Part shown: positions 35,477 to 48,945 of the stretch, piece by piece
Layout of the letters: each line of letters starts with the position of its first letter
Position numbering within the stretch: position 1 is the stretch's first letter
From: Cololabis saira
Taxonomy: Eukaryota; Chordata; Actinopteri; Beloniformes; Belonidae
Direction: 5' to 3'
Assembly (NCBI RefSeq): GCF_033807715.1
Contig: NC_084590.1
Location: 8,657,327 to 8,721,326 of the forward strand
Length of the DNA stretch: 64,000 nt
Program-made: the position numbers and the translations under genes
The notes under the pieces: generated by a model
The model's database searches: none
Told to the model about the DNA's origin: nothing
The model's input: the letters and a program-made list of their open reading frames with translations, nothing else

Positions 35477-36892
35477 GGGCCCGATTTACTAAGATCCTAA
35501 ATAAAGAGTACTAAATTGCGTGTGCACTGAAAAAGTTTGCGTGTGCTGTTTGTGTGTGGTTTGCGGGTGATCAACTAAGATTGCGTGCGCAATTGATAAC
35601 AGGTGCAAACAGCAGTATTTAAATGAGGTGTTGCGTGTCTTAAGGTTTGCAAGCGCAGATCTGCGCCATGGAGAGTGGATGGAAAGCACAGTCACAAGTC
35701 ACAAGCGCAAAATGAAATTTGACGAGTTGGAGTTAGAGATATTAGTGGAAGAGGCAAATAAACACATTCATGAACTACAGCAAAGAAATTTAAACATTAC
35801 CAAAAGAAACGCAATATCGGAGAAAACCTGCGATAGAATAAATGCAGTTGGTAACACAAAAAACGGAAAAACGTCTGGTTTTTCATATTTCAATTTTAGG
35901 CACAGATCAAAAATACGAAATAGAAAAACGGGCCACAGGACTGAATTTGATTTTAATATTTAATTGGTCGGGTTTGCGTGACCCGGCGGTGCTCGGCATG
36001 ATCTGAGGAGAAAAAGACATCAGACACAGAGCTGGAGAGCGCTTTGATTCAATCTATTTATGAGTTAAGTTTTTATTCAGATGTCCACAGTATATTGCAA
36101 ATATTATATATTATATAGCAAACACTGACAGTAAATGTGTGACAGACGGGACCATCATATGGCCGTCGATTTAACGCAGAACCATAATTCTGGCGAAGCT
36201 GCAGTCTCTGCGCTGATCCTGACACAGCGGGTCGGAGCGGATTTGGTCATGATGTTTAACCTGTGTTTTGTGATTAATAAGCACAGGTTTTAATTAAATG
36301 TAATTTACGAAGGATGATTTCACGTTCAATAAGATAAGTAATCAATAAAATACAAAGTTTTGGCACAAAGGCTTGGCCTGCTTGTGGGCGAGTGGAGGGG
36401 GGCACATTAAGAGAAGGTGGCTATAAGGCGGAGAACTAAAGAAAAAGTGGCCTTTAATAAAACTTGTGCAACCATTTTTAAAATAGCATGCAGCAGAATA
36501 AAGACTCTCTCTGCGTATTCTTTGATTTTGGATGTCGCCTCTTTGCCATAATAACGGCAGCAGCAGATTAGCACCTTCCTTTCAAACGTATTAAATACAG
36601 ACGCAATCACAATACGCGCAACTACTTTCAGGCTTGGTAAATCTCATTGCGCGTGGTAAATGGACCAATTTGCATCTTCCCCTCCCAGTATTTAGCGCTC
36701 TCTGGCGGTTACGCCTCATATTGATTATTCATCAGGGCAAAAGTACTAACTGAATTGCGTGTGCAATTTAGCGCATTTCAGAGACGCAATCCTCTTTGCA
36801 CGCTGTTAGTAGATCAGCTGGTTCTTTGGTTTGCGGGTGCTGTCAAGTTTGCACAGGTTTTAACACACGCAAACCTTTAGTAAATCGGGCCC
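35477..36892 (+). mobile_element. PIF/Harbinger-type element with TAA duplication
   Basis: TAA at 35474-35476 and 36893-36895 flanks exact inverted ends GGGCCCGATTTACTAA. The 3-bp TAA/TTA duplication is the PIF/Harbinger signature. The 1,416-bp interior carries a Myb/SANT-like frame but no DDE nuclease. It sits inside the 16-bp minisatellite of the THAP element, so it is younger than that element. Confidence 0.88.
35690..35880 (+). pseudogene. Myb/SANT-like (NAIF1/MSANT type) DNA-binding domain remnant
   Basis: The frame reads KRKMKFDELELEILVEEA, then HIHELQQRNLNITKRNAI, then CDRINAVGNTK. This matches the first helices of the Myb/SANT-like domain shared by NAIF1 and the accessory protein that recruits Harbinger transposase to DNA in the nucleus. 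After the VGNT block the expected K-x-x-x-K-W-x-D helix is missing, so the domain is cut by a frameshift or deletion. The ATG at 35669 is in a different frame, hinting at a second lesion upstream. Confidence 0.72.
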
Positions 36893-36895
36893 TAA

Positions 36896-36983
36896 GTGTC
36901 AGAAAGACTGAGTGGCAGAAAGACTAAGTGTCAGAAAGACTGAGTGGCAGAAAGACTGAGTGGCAGAAAGACTGAGTGGCAGC
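36896..36983 (+). repeat. 16-bp minisatellite, second part
   Basis: Continuation of the array 35367-35474 beyond the Harbinger-type insertion. Confidence 0.93.
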
Positions 36984-37019
36984 GTAAACTTTCAGTTTGA
37001 GCACTTGAAAACATTTAAA

Positions 37020-37183
37020 ATGGGAAAGAGCTGTTGTGTGATCGACTGTACTCATAGATTTAGCAAGACTTTACAGACTGCCGAAAAATCAGCTTAAGAG
37101 AGACAAATGGATCTCTGCAATTCTCAGAAACAACTGGATTCCAGACACCAAAACGTGGATTTGTGGTTCCCATTTTGTATCAG
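37020..37183 (+). pseudogene. THAP zinc-finger exon, copy A
   Basis: The ATG at 37020 opens MGKSCCVIDCTHRFSKT. A small deletion shifts frame, after which YRLPKNQLKRDKW, NNWIPDTKTW and ICGSHFVSG follow, ending at a splice donor (CAG|GTAATG, 37184). The spacing of Cys5/Cys10 and the later C-x-x-H with the following F is the C2CH THAP signature of about 80-90 residues, a sequence-specific DNA-binding fold. In transposons it binds element ends. Copy B (50016 downward) keeps the deleted residues but has an in-frame stop. Whether a transposase exon once followed is not visible. Confidence 0.75.
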
Positions 37184-37377
37184 GTAATGTTGGATTTTTG
37201 GGTAGCTAACGTTAAACGGTCAAATCATAAAGTTCAGTGTCCTCATCACTTTAATTTCTACAACAAATCCTGCCTTGAAGTCGGACCAAGCGTCAAGACT
37301 TTTGCAAGCCTTCAAGCTTTGCTTCGTGTATTTCCCGTAGAAATGATATAAATATAAATATCAGGAAACTGGATTCG

Positions 37378-37596
37378 TGGCCAAATATTAATGTCCATGG
37401 ACCACTGGTTCTTGGTAACTGTACCAAATATTAATGTCCATGGACCACTGGTTCTTGGTAACTGTACCAAATATTAATGTCCATGGACCACTGGTTCTTG
37501 GTAAATGTACCAAATATTAATGTCCATGGACCACTGGTTCTTGGTAACTGTACCAAATATTAATGTCCATGAACCACTGGTTCTTGGTAACTGTAC
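37378..37596 (+). repeat. 43-bp minisatellite, copy A
   Basis: Five units of CCAAATATTAATGTCCATGG plus ACCACTGGTTCTTGGTAACTGTA (43 bp). Copy B has six units, some of 46 bp, at 48688-48945. It lies in the intron or 3' part of the THAP element. Confidence 0.93.
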
Positions 37597-37708
37597 GGGT
37601 CACTGTCAAGTCCAACTGCCTTTAATTTAAGCCCATAATCAACTGCAGCTGTTTTTGCCACTCAGTGTGAGTAAGTGGGAATTTGACATCAATGCATACC
37701 CTCTATAA

Positions 37709-38647
37709 ACTTAAAAGAATGTTATTATAATGAAAACATGCTTTGTGGTGTTTTGTGAGATCAGTTTAGAAACTTTGAATCATCTTGCAAGAAGACGTAG
37801 TCAAAGTTTTGTTTATTTTGTTAGTGAGACTGTGACTGAGGACCGCTTGGTCCGTAAACGAGTTTCATATAACACATGAGCTCAAAACAACTTTATGAAG
37901 AGAAACAGCTATTGATTTGCACAGCAGGCAGTCATATGATATCGGTAATGACTATCGCACGCGCCCCCCACTGAAGCCATCAATCCTCTGCAGACAACCC
38001 ACAGCTGATCAGTGCAGAGACTGATAAATAAAACCCGGCGCATGTGCACGAGCGCGGACCGCAACACTTTCTGCAAAATGCCTGTCAATGATCCATAGTG
38101 GTTTCACTTTAATTATAGCTCTTTGTTGTAGAATTGATGCTCCAGCGCCTTTTAAACAGTAAATAAGACCATACTAGGCAGACAAAGTAAAAAACAGCCC
38201 AGAGCCACAACAGTGCAGTTCTCCTTCAGCTTCTAACATTTGAAATGTGCTTTTAGATACATGTTGGCATTCAAATCTACTGAGCACAAAAAGTAAGGAA
38301 ATTTGTGTTTGGGAGATTATTTCTTTGCTGTAACAATGCTCTTGGCAATAAATCTTATATGATCATAGAGCCTGTTTATTTCCCTTTTTAATGGGGCCAC
38401 ATTTGTATGGAACATGGTTGGGATGAGCAGCAGAGCTGAGTATGAGGGTTGTACCCATGAAAAATTAGCCAAATCTTCTCTGCCAATGCCAAAGAGCTTA
38501 TTTTCCTGTTGCTATTGACTCCCAGTTGTGAGCATGGGCCCTGCTGCAGCGGTCAGCAGGTGGCTGCTCCAAGAATCAGCACGCCACGTTTGACTAATCT
38601 GGATTGGGCCCGTGCCGTAGGGCTCTGGAGCTAGAACAGTCTCAATA
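37709..38647. other. Unique sequence, no gene seen
   Basis: About 0.9 kb, nothing recognised. Confidence 0.5.
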
Positions 38648-38765
38648 GTCACAAATGCACAGACCGATTCACAAATGCACGGGATCATTTGCAAATGCAC
38701 AGGACAATTCACACGTGCGTAGGACAAGATACACAAATGTATTTCTGATGCACACAAATATATCT
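38648..38765. repeat. Degenerate ~19-bp tandem repeat
   Basis: Five or six decaying units with the core TCACAAATGCACRGG. The surrounding 38640-39010 may be an older element, with the core ACAAATG recurring inverted at about 38780, but I could not fix its ends. Confidence 0.6.
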
Positions 38766-40790
<2,025 letters not shown>

Positions 40791-41530
40791 TAATGGCGCT
40801 TTTATACTAGTACCTACTCAGCGCGACTCGACTCCACTCGCCTTGCTCTCGTTTCTTTTTAGACATCCAGATCAGAAGTAGGAGGTTGGAGAAGCTGCTG
40901 TGACGTATTTGATTGTGTGATCTAAACAGAGAAGACAACAACACTAAAGATGTAGAACCTGGAGGAGATGATAGATGTGCTGCTGGGTCTGTGGCTTGTG
41001 TTTGATATCAAGTTAAAAAATGAGAGTGAGAGAAGCTTCAAGCGGTGATGCTTTTTTTTTTGTTAGTTTGTCTCTGCGCTGCTGAAAAGTCAGCTGGAGC
41101 CGTGAGCAGCTATGAAGAGACAGAGCTCCTGGTAGATCTGGTCGTTCCTTATCTCCGTCTAGATCCCTTTTTAATTCTCTCCTCAGCACCAGGTTTATGA
41201 ACATATGACCCTCAGAGTTGGATCATGAAACAGACTTTTGTGCTGCCATTGTTGGTGGAATAAAATGAACAAGAATCCGTCAGAGTCTCTTTCTCTGATT
41301 TCCTCCTCCTGACTCAGACGTCTGACTCCAACCCCCCGACCAATCGGTGGCCTGTAGTGTGATGATGTCAGATACAGCCGACTCAGCCGCTTAGAACCTC
41401 AGCAGAATAGTTACAGAAAAGTATCTACTCGGCACACCTCCACCTGCCTCGCCCCGTATTGGAGAAGTGAAAAACCAGGGCGAGGTGTGTCGAGTCGGGC
41501 TGAGTTGGTACTAGTGGAAAAGCGCCATTA
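40791..41530. mobile_element. MITE with TAATGGCGCTTTT ends
   Basis: Inverted ends TAATGGCGCTTTT, followed on both sides by ACTAGTACC and a CGACTCG-rich block, enclose about 740 bp. Duplication is ambiguous because the ends are palindromic with TAA/TTA. PIF/Harbinger-type is plausible. No coding region. Confidence 0.78.
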
Positions 41531-42006
41531 GTTTTGCTTCTCAATTCCAGACAAGTTTTTATTTTATTTTTAAACCGTCTCCATATATATGATAGGTTAG
41601 TGCTAAGATTGGGAAAGAGAACCCTTTTTTATATGCAGTTTGATTTAGTTTTCTTGTGTGTATGTGAGAGTGAGGGTGAGTGTGTCCTTCACCAGCTGAT
41701 CTAACAAACTTTACTGGGACCTGGGATGAATCCTGTCAGAGGACTAATATCAAAGACGAGTGATGTACAGAAAGGCACACAGAGACAGAAGACAGTGATG
41801 GATGTCGTGTGTGTTAGTGATGATGCATTGGAGTGTAGCGTGGTGTGGTGTGGTGAAAGAGTGTGTGATGGTTGTGTGGTGACGTTGACTGTAACCCGCT
41901 TGATTCATACAGAACTTGAAATGGTCAGAGATGAAGAGGCACATTTGCCGGTGATGTTGACCTGCGACAGTCCAGACCGTAACCAGAGCGAACCATCGCC
42001 ACAACA
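41531..42006. other. Unique or transposon-leader sequence, no gene seen
   Basis: A 100-codon plus-strand frame at 41726-42028 has no recognised domain. The stretch may be the leader of the transposon exon at 42007. Confidence 0.4.
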
Positions 42007-42099
42007 ATGGCTGAACAGAGTTCATTGATTAGTTATTTAAAAAAACTAAACTTGAAGAAGACAGAAGACACTGCCAGTGCCCAGTCAACCTGCGGTGAT
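42007..42099 (+). pseudogene. Possible first exon of a TTF/hAT-like transposon protein
   Basis: ATG opens MAEQSSLISYLKKLNLKK followed by a Thr/Ser-rich tail and a splice donor GTAAGC at 42100. Transposon proteins of the TTF-finger hAT and ZMYM-like type often start with a short S-L-x-x-F/Y-F/L-K motif like this one. The downstream segment to about 43020 (ending GCCTACGTCACTG) resembles non-coding parts of a common fish repeat. The zinc finger and transposase are not visible, so this is tentative. Confidence 0.4.
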
Positions 42100-42166
42100 G
42101 TAAGCTATATCATGCAGTATGTTAACACCTCTGCTGTTTGGGTTTATGTTTAGTTACCACTTTGTA

Positions 42167-42661
42167 CAGTTCAATTGTTTTTTTTTTCTTTTTTTTTTTT
42201 TTTCCCTTGTCTGCACACATATTAATGATTGATACCATGACGGTAGAAACCAAAGGCATATATATGTGCATTATTACTATATTTAATATATATACATATA
42301 TATACGCATACATATGCGTACACATACATAAATATACACATACAAACCCAGTGATTTTTTTTTTTTTTGGGGGTGCTGGGTGGGGGGGTGACGACATCCA
42401 CTGCCAATCCAGGAAGCAGGAACACACGGAGACACACGTCAAGCACTGGAAATCTGCAACAAAAAACCACAAACAAAACACAAAACCGGCACGGAGCCGA
42501 CCAAATCACGAACAGCAATCGACCCAAATCTTGAGATCTGATTGCAGTCTGAGCTAAACTACCGCTACCGCTACCTAACCCCAAAAACTACAGAGCCAGC
42601 ATGCAAGTGAACAAGCCAGTGTGTATGTCTATGTGTGTGTATGCGTGTATGTATATGATCA

Positions 42662-42707
<46 letters not shown>

Positions 42708-42716
42708 TCAATTGTT
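42167..42716 (-). mobile_element. Retrocopy (42180-42703) with 13-bp target duplication and poly(A)
   Basis: CAGTTCAATTGTT occurs at 42167-42179 and 42704-42716. Just inside the left copy is a T-rich run of about 25 (a poly(A) tail on the minus strand), and a (TG)n run (42663-42702) ends the other side. This is the layout of LINE-driven retroposition. The body has a second T run (42355-42368) and no recognised reading frame, so the parent RNA is unknown; a SINE or LINE piece is possible. Confidence 0.72.
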
Positions 42717-42719
42717 AAT

Positions 42720-43200
42720 TATTGCTTTGTGCGCTGCAGAGTCAATGCGCTGCCAGTTCAGCAAATAGGCTACAATAGTGGCAAATAGGCTACTGGCCTA
42801 TATAGATAGGTTTTCATGCTCTGCTGGTTGAGCATGTTGTGTTTAACTGTCATAGTGCATTTGTAATGCAGATTACAATGTAAAATTGACACTGCCTTTT
42901 ATCTGTCTGTTTGTCATGTTTTCTGCTTAAAGGGTTTTTATAAGTCCACTTTTTCTGGGACAATATGGCCCTGCCATTTTTGTCCTGGCCCACCCAAAAA
43001 AATATTTCTGCCTACGTCACTGCCTCCACCAGTGCACTGGTGTTCCCATCCGGCCCCTCAGGAACCCTTAAGCCGGCCGGCCCTCCGACGATTACAGGCA
43101 AGTGTGGCAGACGAGCCACCACTGACCAGCCAGGGGACCACGGAGGACAGGAGCCAGCCGGACCACTACACACCTGCAACAACCGTATGACAGATTCTAC
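42720..43200. other. Repeat-like sequence without a firm assignment
   Basis: Contains TGGCCTATATAGATAGG and GGCCCACCCAAAAAAATATT, phrases I associate with common fish DNA transposon internals. No ends found. Confidence 0.35.
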
Positions 43201-43232
43201 TATCATTCTGCTCACCATGGTTACAGTACAGG

Positions 43233-43391
43233 AATGACATCAGAAAGGAGGTTCATACCGAGGGTGAGAACAGGTTTGATACAGAGAACTGTTTCTACAG
43301 AGCCATGGTTAGCTGGAACTCTATACCAGTTCATATTTCTCATGTAGGCAGCAAAGACTGGTTTAAGATTCACTTAAAACAATATCTTTAA
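43233..43391 (+). pseudogene. LINE ORF2 C-terminus
   Basis: A continuous frame reads RKEVHTEGENRF, then CFYRAMVSWNSIPVHI, then DWFKIHLKQYL and a stop at 43389-43391. The W-N-S-I-P and F-K-x-x-L-K-x-x-L blocks mark the end of a non-LTR retrotransposon ORF2. Only about 52 codons remain; no catalytic residues. Confidence 0.65.
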
Positions 43392-43790
43392 AATTTAATG
43401 AATTAGCATTTGACATTTGGAAGAAACAGAATGAAGTTTGAATAGAAGTACAGGTAGTGTAAACCCTATCACAATAAAGGTGAAAAGTGGTCAATAATTC
43501 TAAGACAATGTAATTTCAGGCAGGTATTGTTTATGAAGGTGTTTTATTTGATTTAATTTCTATGTATTTATGATGAATGATGGTGATTTAGTTTTATCCT
43601 CTGTGTTTGTGACTAAGGGAGTTGTGTCTATTATTGTTTTGTTTGTCATGTATAATGTATGTCTGCTATGTATTAAGTGTTAATTTGTGTGTTGTGTGTA
43701 TGTTGGACCCCAGGAAGACTAGCATATGGGCGGTGCGGGGGCCCCAACACCCGTACCCCCAAAATGTAAATGTGATCAGATGAGATGTCT
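43392..43790 (+). mobile_element. LINE 3' UTR
   Basis: Continues the ORF2 end. The block TTGGACCCCAGGAAGACTAGC (43704-43724) is typical of a fish LINE 3' UTR. No simple-repeat tail could be seen, so the 3' border is approximate. Confidence 0.6.
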
Positions 43791-45849
43791 ACTTTAGACC
43801 TTTTCTACCATGTATCTTTTTCATAAATGATATTGTAGAATGAGGGTTGTTCAGTTCTTTGTGGAGCTTCTGCCATGTCATTTCACATGAGAAAGTAGAT
43901 TTATCTTCCATCTGACTTTTGTCATCAAATTTAAAATCTGGACACATTATTGGCCCTTTCATTCAAAGTTTATTCTCCTCTATGCTAATTGGCACGCTGG
44001 GAGACAGAAGAGAAAATATTAGATTCGTTTTTCAAATGTCTGGCATTTAACTCTGAATGCATTACAATTTAAATAGGATATGACTTTCCTGTAATAAGCT
44101 AACATTTTATGAAACATGTCAGCTTAAGTGGAAACGTTTAAAATAATCGGGTGCGGTAAAAACCAAGGAATTCATAGATAGAATATAACCTTTTCCTCAT
44201 TTTGCCCTGTGGGCCCTCATTTCTACAAGCTGCTGAGGTTTCTAATAACGCCGAGCAGATTGATTAGTGAGGACTTTTGACTTGACTATGAAAGAAATTG
44301 TCACTATGGGGAAAAAAGCCTTTGGAAATAAGTTTTAGAGCACAAAAGCACCAATGTCTCATCGTGTTTGGAAGCTTTGTATGGGTTCAAATTGTATACT
44401 TAGCATTGCATGCTAGATGTCTTCATCTTCTTTTGAAATTAGTGTAAAAGTCAATTTACTGAATGTTGTGATTGCATAGTCTGACTAAATTGACTAAATG
44501 TAGTCATTCACATTCCCCAAACTGCTTTTATTTTTATCACTGTGAAAGTTGTTGATCCTCTCTGAAGGACTCCATCTGTCCCTGGACTTCATTTTGGAAA
44601 CCGCTGCCCTAATGATTTATTCTCCCCTAAGGACATATTCTGCAAGCTGCGTGTGATGCAGTTTTCCAGGTGTCAAAAGACAATTAAATCCCAAACTTTG
44701 TTTGCAGGAGTGGTCGGGGGCTGACGGGCCGGTCAGGTGGCTGAGGTGCACCACTGCGGCAGCTGTCACGAGATGTAAAACAAATGCCCCTCCAGCAGGT
44801 CCCCCCCCGCCCAACTTAATTTCATTAAATCTGTGATTTGTTTCTGTTTGTGTGCTGCAGCATTGGGAAGGGGGGGAGGCGGGGAGGGAGGGGTGGTGTA
44901 AAAAAAAAGAGGGAGAGAGATAAATGAATGAGTGAGAGCGAAGCAAAGTGTGTGTGAGAGAAACAGAAGGCATTGGAGGAGCGATTAGTGCGGTGGTATC
45001 CATCATTTGAGCTGCGCTGCTCTGGTCGATTGCCACGGACACTGAGGAATACTTCATCTGGTCCCACTGAGAGGAACATACACACAGATACACACTCACA
45101 CACACACACACACACTCCTCACAGATATCTACCTATTATTCAGTAGTGTAAAATTCAAACCAAAGTCTCCACTTACAATACAACTCCCTGTTACATCCTT
45201 GTATCTTTGGGTTTTCTTTCTTCTCTCTCTTCTCTCTTTCAAACACTTTTTGATAACAGTTTTTACACATTTCTATCTTTACAGACTCTTTCAAATCCGT
45301 CTCGATAGTCCTGTCTATCCTGAAGCTTGCTACCGCTTGCCAAGCTGGTACCAGCTGCTTGCTGTAGTATGGACAGGGCATGTGTTGTTGTAGGCGTGTG
45401 TAGGAGTAACGTCCTCGTACACGTGTAGCAGCTGATGAAGGGTGAGCCCTGCGTCAGGCATGTGTTTGACTTTACAACACAGCATTTGCAGAGAGACGAC
45501 GGAAACAAAGATGAGTCCACCTGTGATCTCTCCTTCATGAGTGCTGGTGTATTAACTTCATATGTTCCATAAGGAAAAAGAAAAATGTGGATGAGAACAT
45601 CATGGCAGTAGAATGAGTTTCATGTACTGGATGATCAGTTTACCCTCAGACCAACAAATGAGTTTTAATTGACTCTCGCTTTGTCAAGAAACAAAAGCAC
45701 AGTGGTCATGCGTAACACCCAGTGTAATTCCTAATCAAACCGCCCGTACTCACTTTGCCTTAGTTGACATTTAGTGAATATTAAACCCATGCACAGTTAA
45801 GTTTGGGGGAAACAACAAGAAGCTTCCTGGTTTAAGTCCTGGCCGGAGT
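43791..45849. other. Unique sequence, no gene seen
   Basis: The stretch 44180-44330 is compositionally balanced and might be conserved. The frame of 164 codons at 44617-45111 overlaps low-complexity GGGGAGG and GTGTGTG sequence and has no domain. Confidence 0.4.
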
Positions 45850-45945
45850 CTGTGTGGAGGTTGCATGTTCTCCCTGTGCTTACATCGGCTTCTCCAGTAC
45901 TCCGGTTTCCTCCCACGGTACAAAAACATGCATGTTACAGTAAGT
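45850..45945 (+). repeat. RTE-like interspersed repeat (copy 3, partial)
   Basis: GTGTGGAGGTTGCATGTTCTCC, ACTCCGGTTTCCTCCCACGG and AAAACATGCATGTTA match the header of the family in copies 1, 2 and 4; the tail is lost or highly diverged. Confidence 0.7.
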
Positions 45946-46904
45946 TAAGAGGAGATGAAGCTAAATTGTATAAATCGTGTGCGGGTGCACGTGTTGTTGC
46001 TTGTTATCATATTGGCCCTATAATGAACAGGTAATGGTAAGGATTAAGTAGATGTGGGAGATTAAGAATTTGTTGTGCTGTTTAGTCCCAATGTAGTCGT
46101 ATTGCCGAAGAGTAAACAGATAAAAGTTAATGAAAAAAAAAGAGTAGCAAAATTAGGGGACAGTGCTGAAATCAGTCCAAGTAAAATGGCATCATTAAGC
46201 ATATTAAAATGAAAGTCCACATTTTTTCAATCTTAGATTTTATGTAGCAGGATGAATTTAAAAATGTTATGTCCTTGGTAGCACTTACAATGTGTTGAAT
46301 TTCACCTCAATTCAGTGCACAACATATTAAATCCTACTGTTGAGTGTCTGTAGCTTTTACAACCACTTTTACAGTAAATCTTTGCTGTATCACCATAGCA
46401 GTTTCTGATATTCTGGCCCAGTGTTCTGTGTAACTATATAATCTGTATAACTTCTGTTTGACTCATTTATGTATTTATTTATCCATCCAAAAATCTTGAA
46501 CAGTATCCAAATCCTATGGTTTTAAAACTGGGCCAAATTGTTACCCCACAACCATTGTGACTGATAGTTGTGTTTGTGTCTGAAGGGAATTGCTCCATAA
46601 GTCATATGAAATTGCTCGGCTGAAGCTCCTCGCATCCCTTCAAAAAAGCCCTGCTTTCTTTTAATCTCTTCAGTCTTTTAATCAGGTGTTTTAATTGCTC
46701 TTTTTTGTAATGAGATGCAACTCAACATTGATCATTGAATGTACCATAAACCATACATTCTGAGATGTAGCTCGAGTGCTTTTTGTACTTTCTCTGCACA
46801 TTATATCGTCTGAACTGTGTGTGAACTTGCTGGGACATCCAGTCCTAGGAAAATTGTTAAAGTCTGACATGTTTTGCAATAATTCACATTTTTTTTATAT
46901 ATGT
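45946..46904. other. Unique sequence, no gene seen
   Basis: No repeats or coding signature recognised. Confidence 0.5.
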
Positions 46905-47173
46905 ATATATAGATATCTTTTGTTTTTTGTATAGAAATTAGATTAATTTTGTTCATAATGAAATATAGTTTAGGGGGTAGGATTTAATACGTTTTTACTT
47001 CTTCCTACTCCTTTTCGAGCATGTTAATTATGATGGATGCCTGTTTTTATTTATATTTTTGATCATTTTGTTTTCTTATTTACATTTATTTATTATTGAT
47101 TATTGTTTTTGTTTTATATTCAATACTGTTTCATGTTCGGAATAAAATTTCAATTCATCAATTAAATTCAATA
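46905..47173 (+). mobile_element. LINE 3' tail, same family as 22406-23365
   Basis: Shares GTTTAGGGGGTAGGATTTAATACG and CTTCCTACTCCTTTTCGAGC (read in pieces) with the minus-strand LINE at 22.4-23.4 kb, then ends AATAAAATTTCAATTCATC. It is a severely 5'-truncated copy with no coding part. Confidence 0.75.
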
Positions 47174-48536
47174 TAAATCACATGAAAATGCCCTAAAACC
47201 CTAAAACAGCTGTTTTTTCTAAATCACTGCTGGTATCATTCCTGCATAGCATTGTGTTTACATACACCTACATGTTCCACACCAGCATGTGCTAACACTT
47301 TCTCATGGTTAATTAAAGAAGTGCAACTGATTTTGGTCACGACTCTTAATTCCTAACAAAGAAATAAGGATTCTAGTACTAATTTTAAAAAGAAATCTTT
47401 TTCATGACCGTGTCTCTGAATTAAGAAAACAAGAGGGAAGAAAAAGTTTCTTCACTGGCGTCCACCGCGGCGTCTGAGAAGGATTAATATTACAACAGAG
47501 GCCAAGGCTGGCAGAAGGGAGCCGGCGGAGGCTTGGTGGCGCTCGGTGCCATGCATAAATCACCCACCTGGAAAAGCTACAAAGACTGGCATTGGCCGTG
47601 GCGCCGTGCCAGTGGCCGACAAACCATTTGCGTGGAAATGAGGGGAAACAGGCGCTCTGATAATGGCACATGAAATGACTTTTTTTCCCAGAGCTTGCCC
47701 ACATTCTGGCGCAACACTCTGCAGGAGACCTGACAAGCTGAAGTGAAGTATGAAGTGAGAGAAAGTGGAGAATAACTAGGGAAATGGGAGTATTATAAAA
47801 TACTAGAGTCTGAATCAGTGTCATGGTGATGCAGTCACACTCCAGTGCTGTGAGTGACTGTGCCCACTGATGGCCGTCAGACAACACGACTGTGTGCCAT
47901 GAGTTCCCCTTCATGACCACGTAAGTGCTCCGTTTCCTGTGTAACGCAGGACAATGACTGTGTGTGTTTACTTAGGTTTTGCTCCAGTCTCCTAAGTAGA
48001 AGCCTGTGGATTAAAAGTAGGATTCAACCACTTCACACAAGTGTGCTCCACAATTTTCCACGATCCACAGGTCTGGGAATGGCAGTCTGTAATGCCACAT
48101 GTGGAAGATGTCAAATCCACTATTAAAAGCTTTGCCATAAAAAAATACCGAGTTCTTTTTTATGCTTACCTGATTATTAAGTCAGATGTTTGTGTGTTTT
48201 CAACATTGAACATGATTTAAGTCAGGAATGTCCACATTAGGTCCTCCTCAAAGGTCCAGCTGTTCCCTCCAGCAGTTCTGTTGGTTCTACATCTCATAAA
48301 AAAAGTTTCTGTTCATTACATTTACAAGGAGAATTTTTCACACAGGAAGAGTTCATCACAAGTCTGTGCTGTTTTAATACCAACATGTTGCCAGCAATTT
48401 CGAGCGTTTAGTGCAGGGTAGGAAAAGTGCTGGTTTAGCTTCATGTGGTGACAACAGACAAAGCTGATTGGAGTAAATCAAAGGCAGGTTTTTCCATGTG
48501 ACCATCAGCGATCACAGAAGATGGAGGATGCTGATT
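47174..48536. other. Unique sequence; possible conserved block 47480-47720
   Basis: The block has balanced composition with CATGCATAAATCACCCACC and TTGCGTGGAAATGAGG. A 172-codon minus-strand frame covers it (47402-47920) without domain signature. I treat it as a possible conserved non-coding element. Confidence 0.35.
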
Positions 48537-48687
48537 ATAGAGGGTCTGCATTGACGTCACTTCCCCACTGGACCAGCCCCCTTACTCACACTGAGTTGCA
48601 AAACAGCTGCAACTAGTGGAGAAGACGGGATAACAGCCGATTATTGGCTTAAATTAGCATCAGTTGGACTTGACGGTGACCTGTACA

Positions 48688-48945
48688 GTTACCCCAAGAA
48701 CCAGTGGTCCATGGACATTAATATTTGGTACAGTTACCCCAAGAACCAGTGGTCCATGGACATTAATATTTGGTACAGTTACCAAGAACCAGTGGTCCAT
48801 GGACATTAATATTTGGTACAGTTACCAAGAACCAGTGGTCCATGGACATTAATATTTGGTACAGTTACCAAGAACCAGTGGTCCATGGACATTAATATTT
48901 GGTACAGTTACCAAGAACCAGTGGTCCATGGACATTAATATTTGG
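48688..48945 (-). repeat. 43/46-bp minisatellite, copy B
   Basis: Six units of the same sequence as 37378-37596, in reverse; the first two have an extra CCC. Confidence 0.92.

Larger units (their letters stand above)
35215..37708 (+). mobile_element. THAP-domain DNA transposon, copy A
   Basis: Same element as the minus-strand copy at 48537-50260. Order: GGAATGCGCATGACGTCACAGAT end, CAACTTCACAGC block, 16-bp minisatellite, THAP exon, intron, 43-bp minisatellite, ACTCAGTGTGAGTAAG block, ATGCATACCCTCTATAA end. The best inverted-end pair in copy B is TATAGAGGGTCTGCATTGACGTCAC against TATAGAAGGAATGCGCATGACGTCAC, so ends are imperfect. Copy A is split by a LINE tail (35237-35334) and a Harbinger-type element (35477-36892). 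THAP domains occur in P-superfamily and some Kolobok transposases; the catalytic part is not visible here. Confidence 0.7.

Noticed and set aside
44617..45111. 164-codon minus-strand frame
   Set aside because: Covers GTGTGT and purine-rich low-complexity sequence; composition explains the lack of stops.
47402..47920. 172-codon minus-strand frame
   Set aside because: The longest frame outside transposons, but residues show no domain, no homology I recognise and no splice signals. Kept only as possible non-coding conservation.
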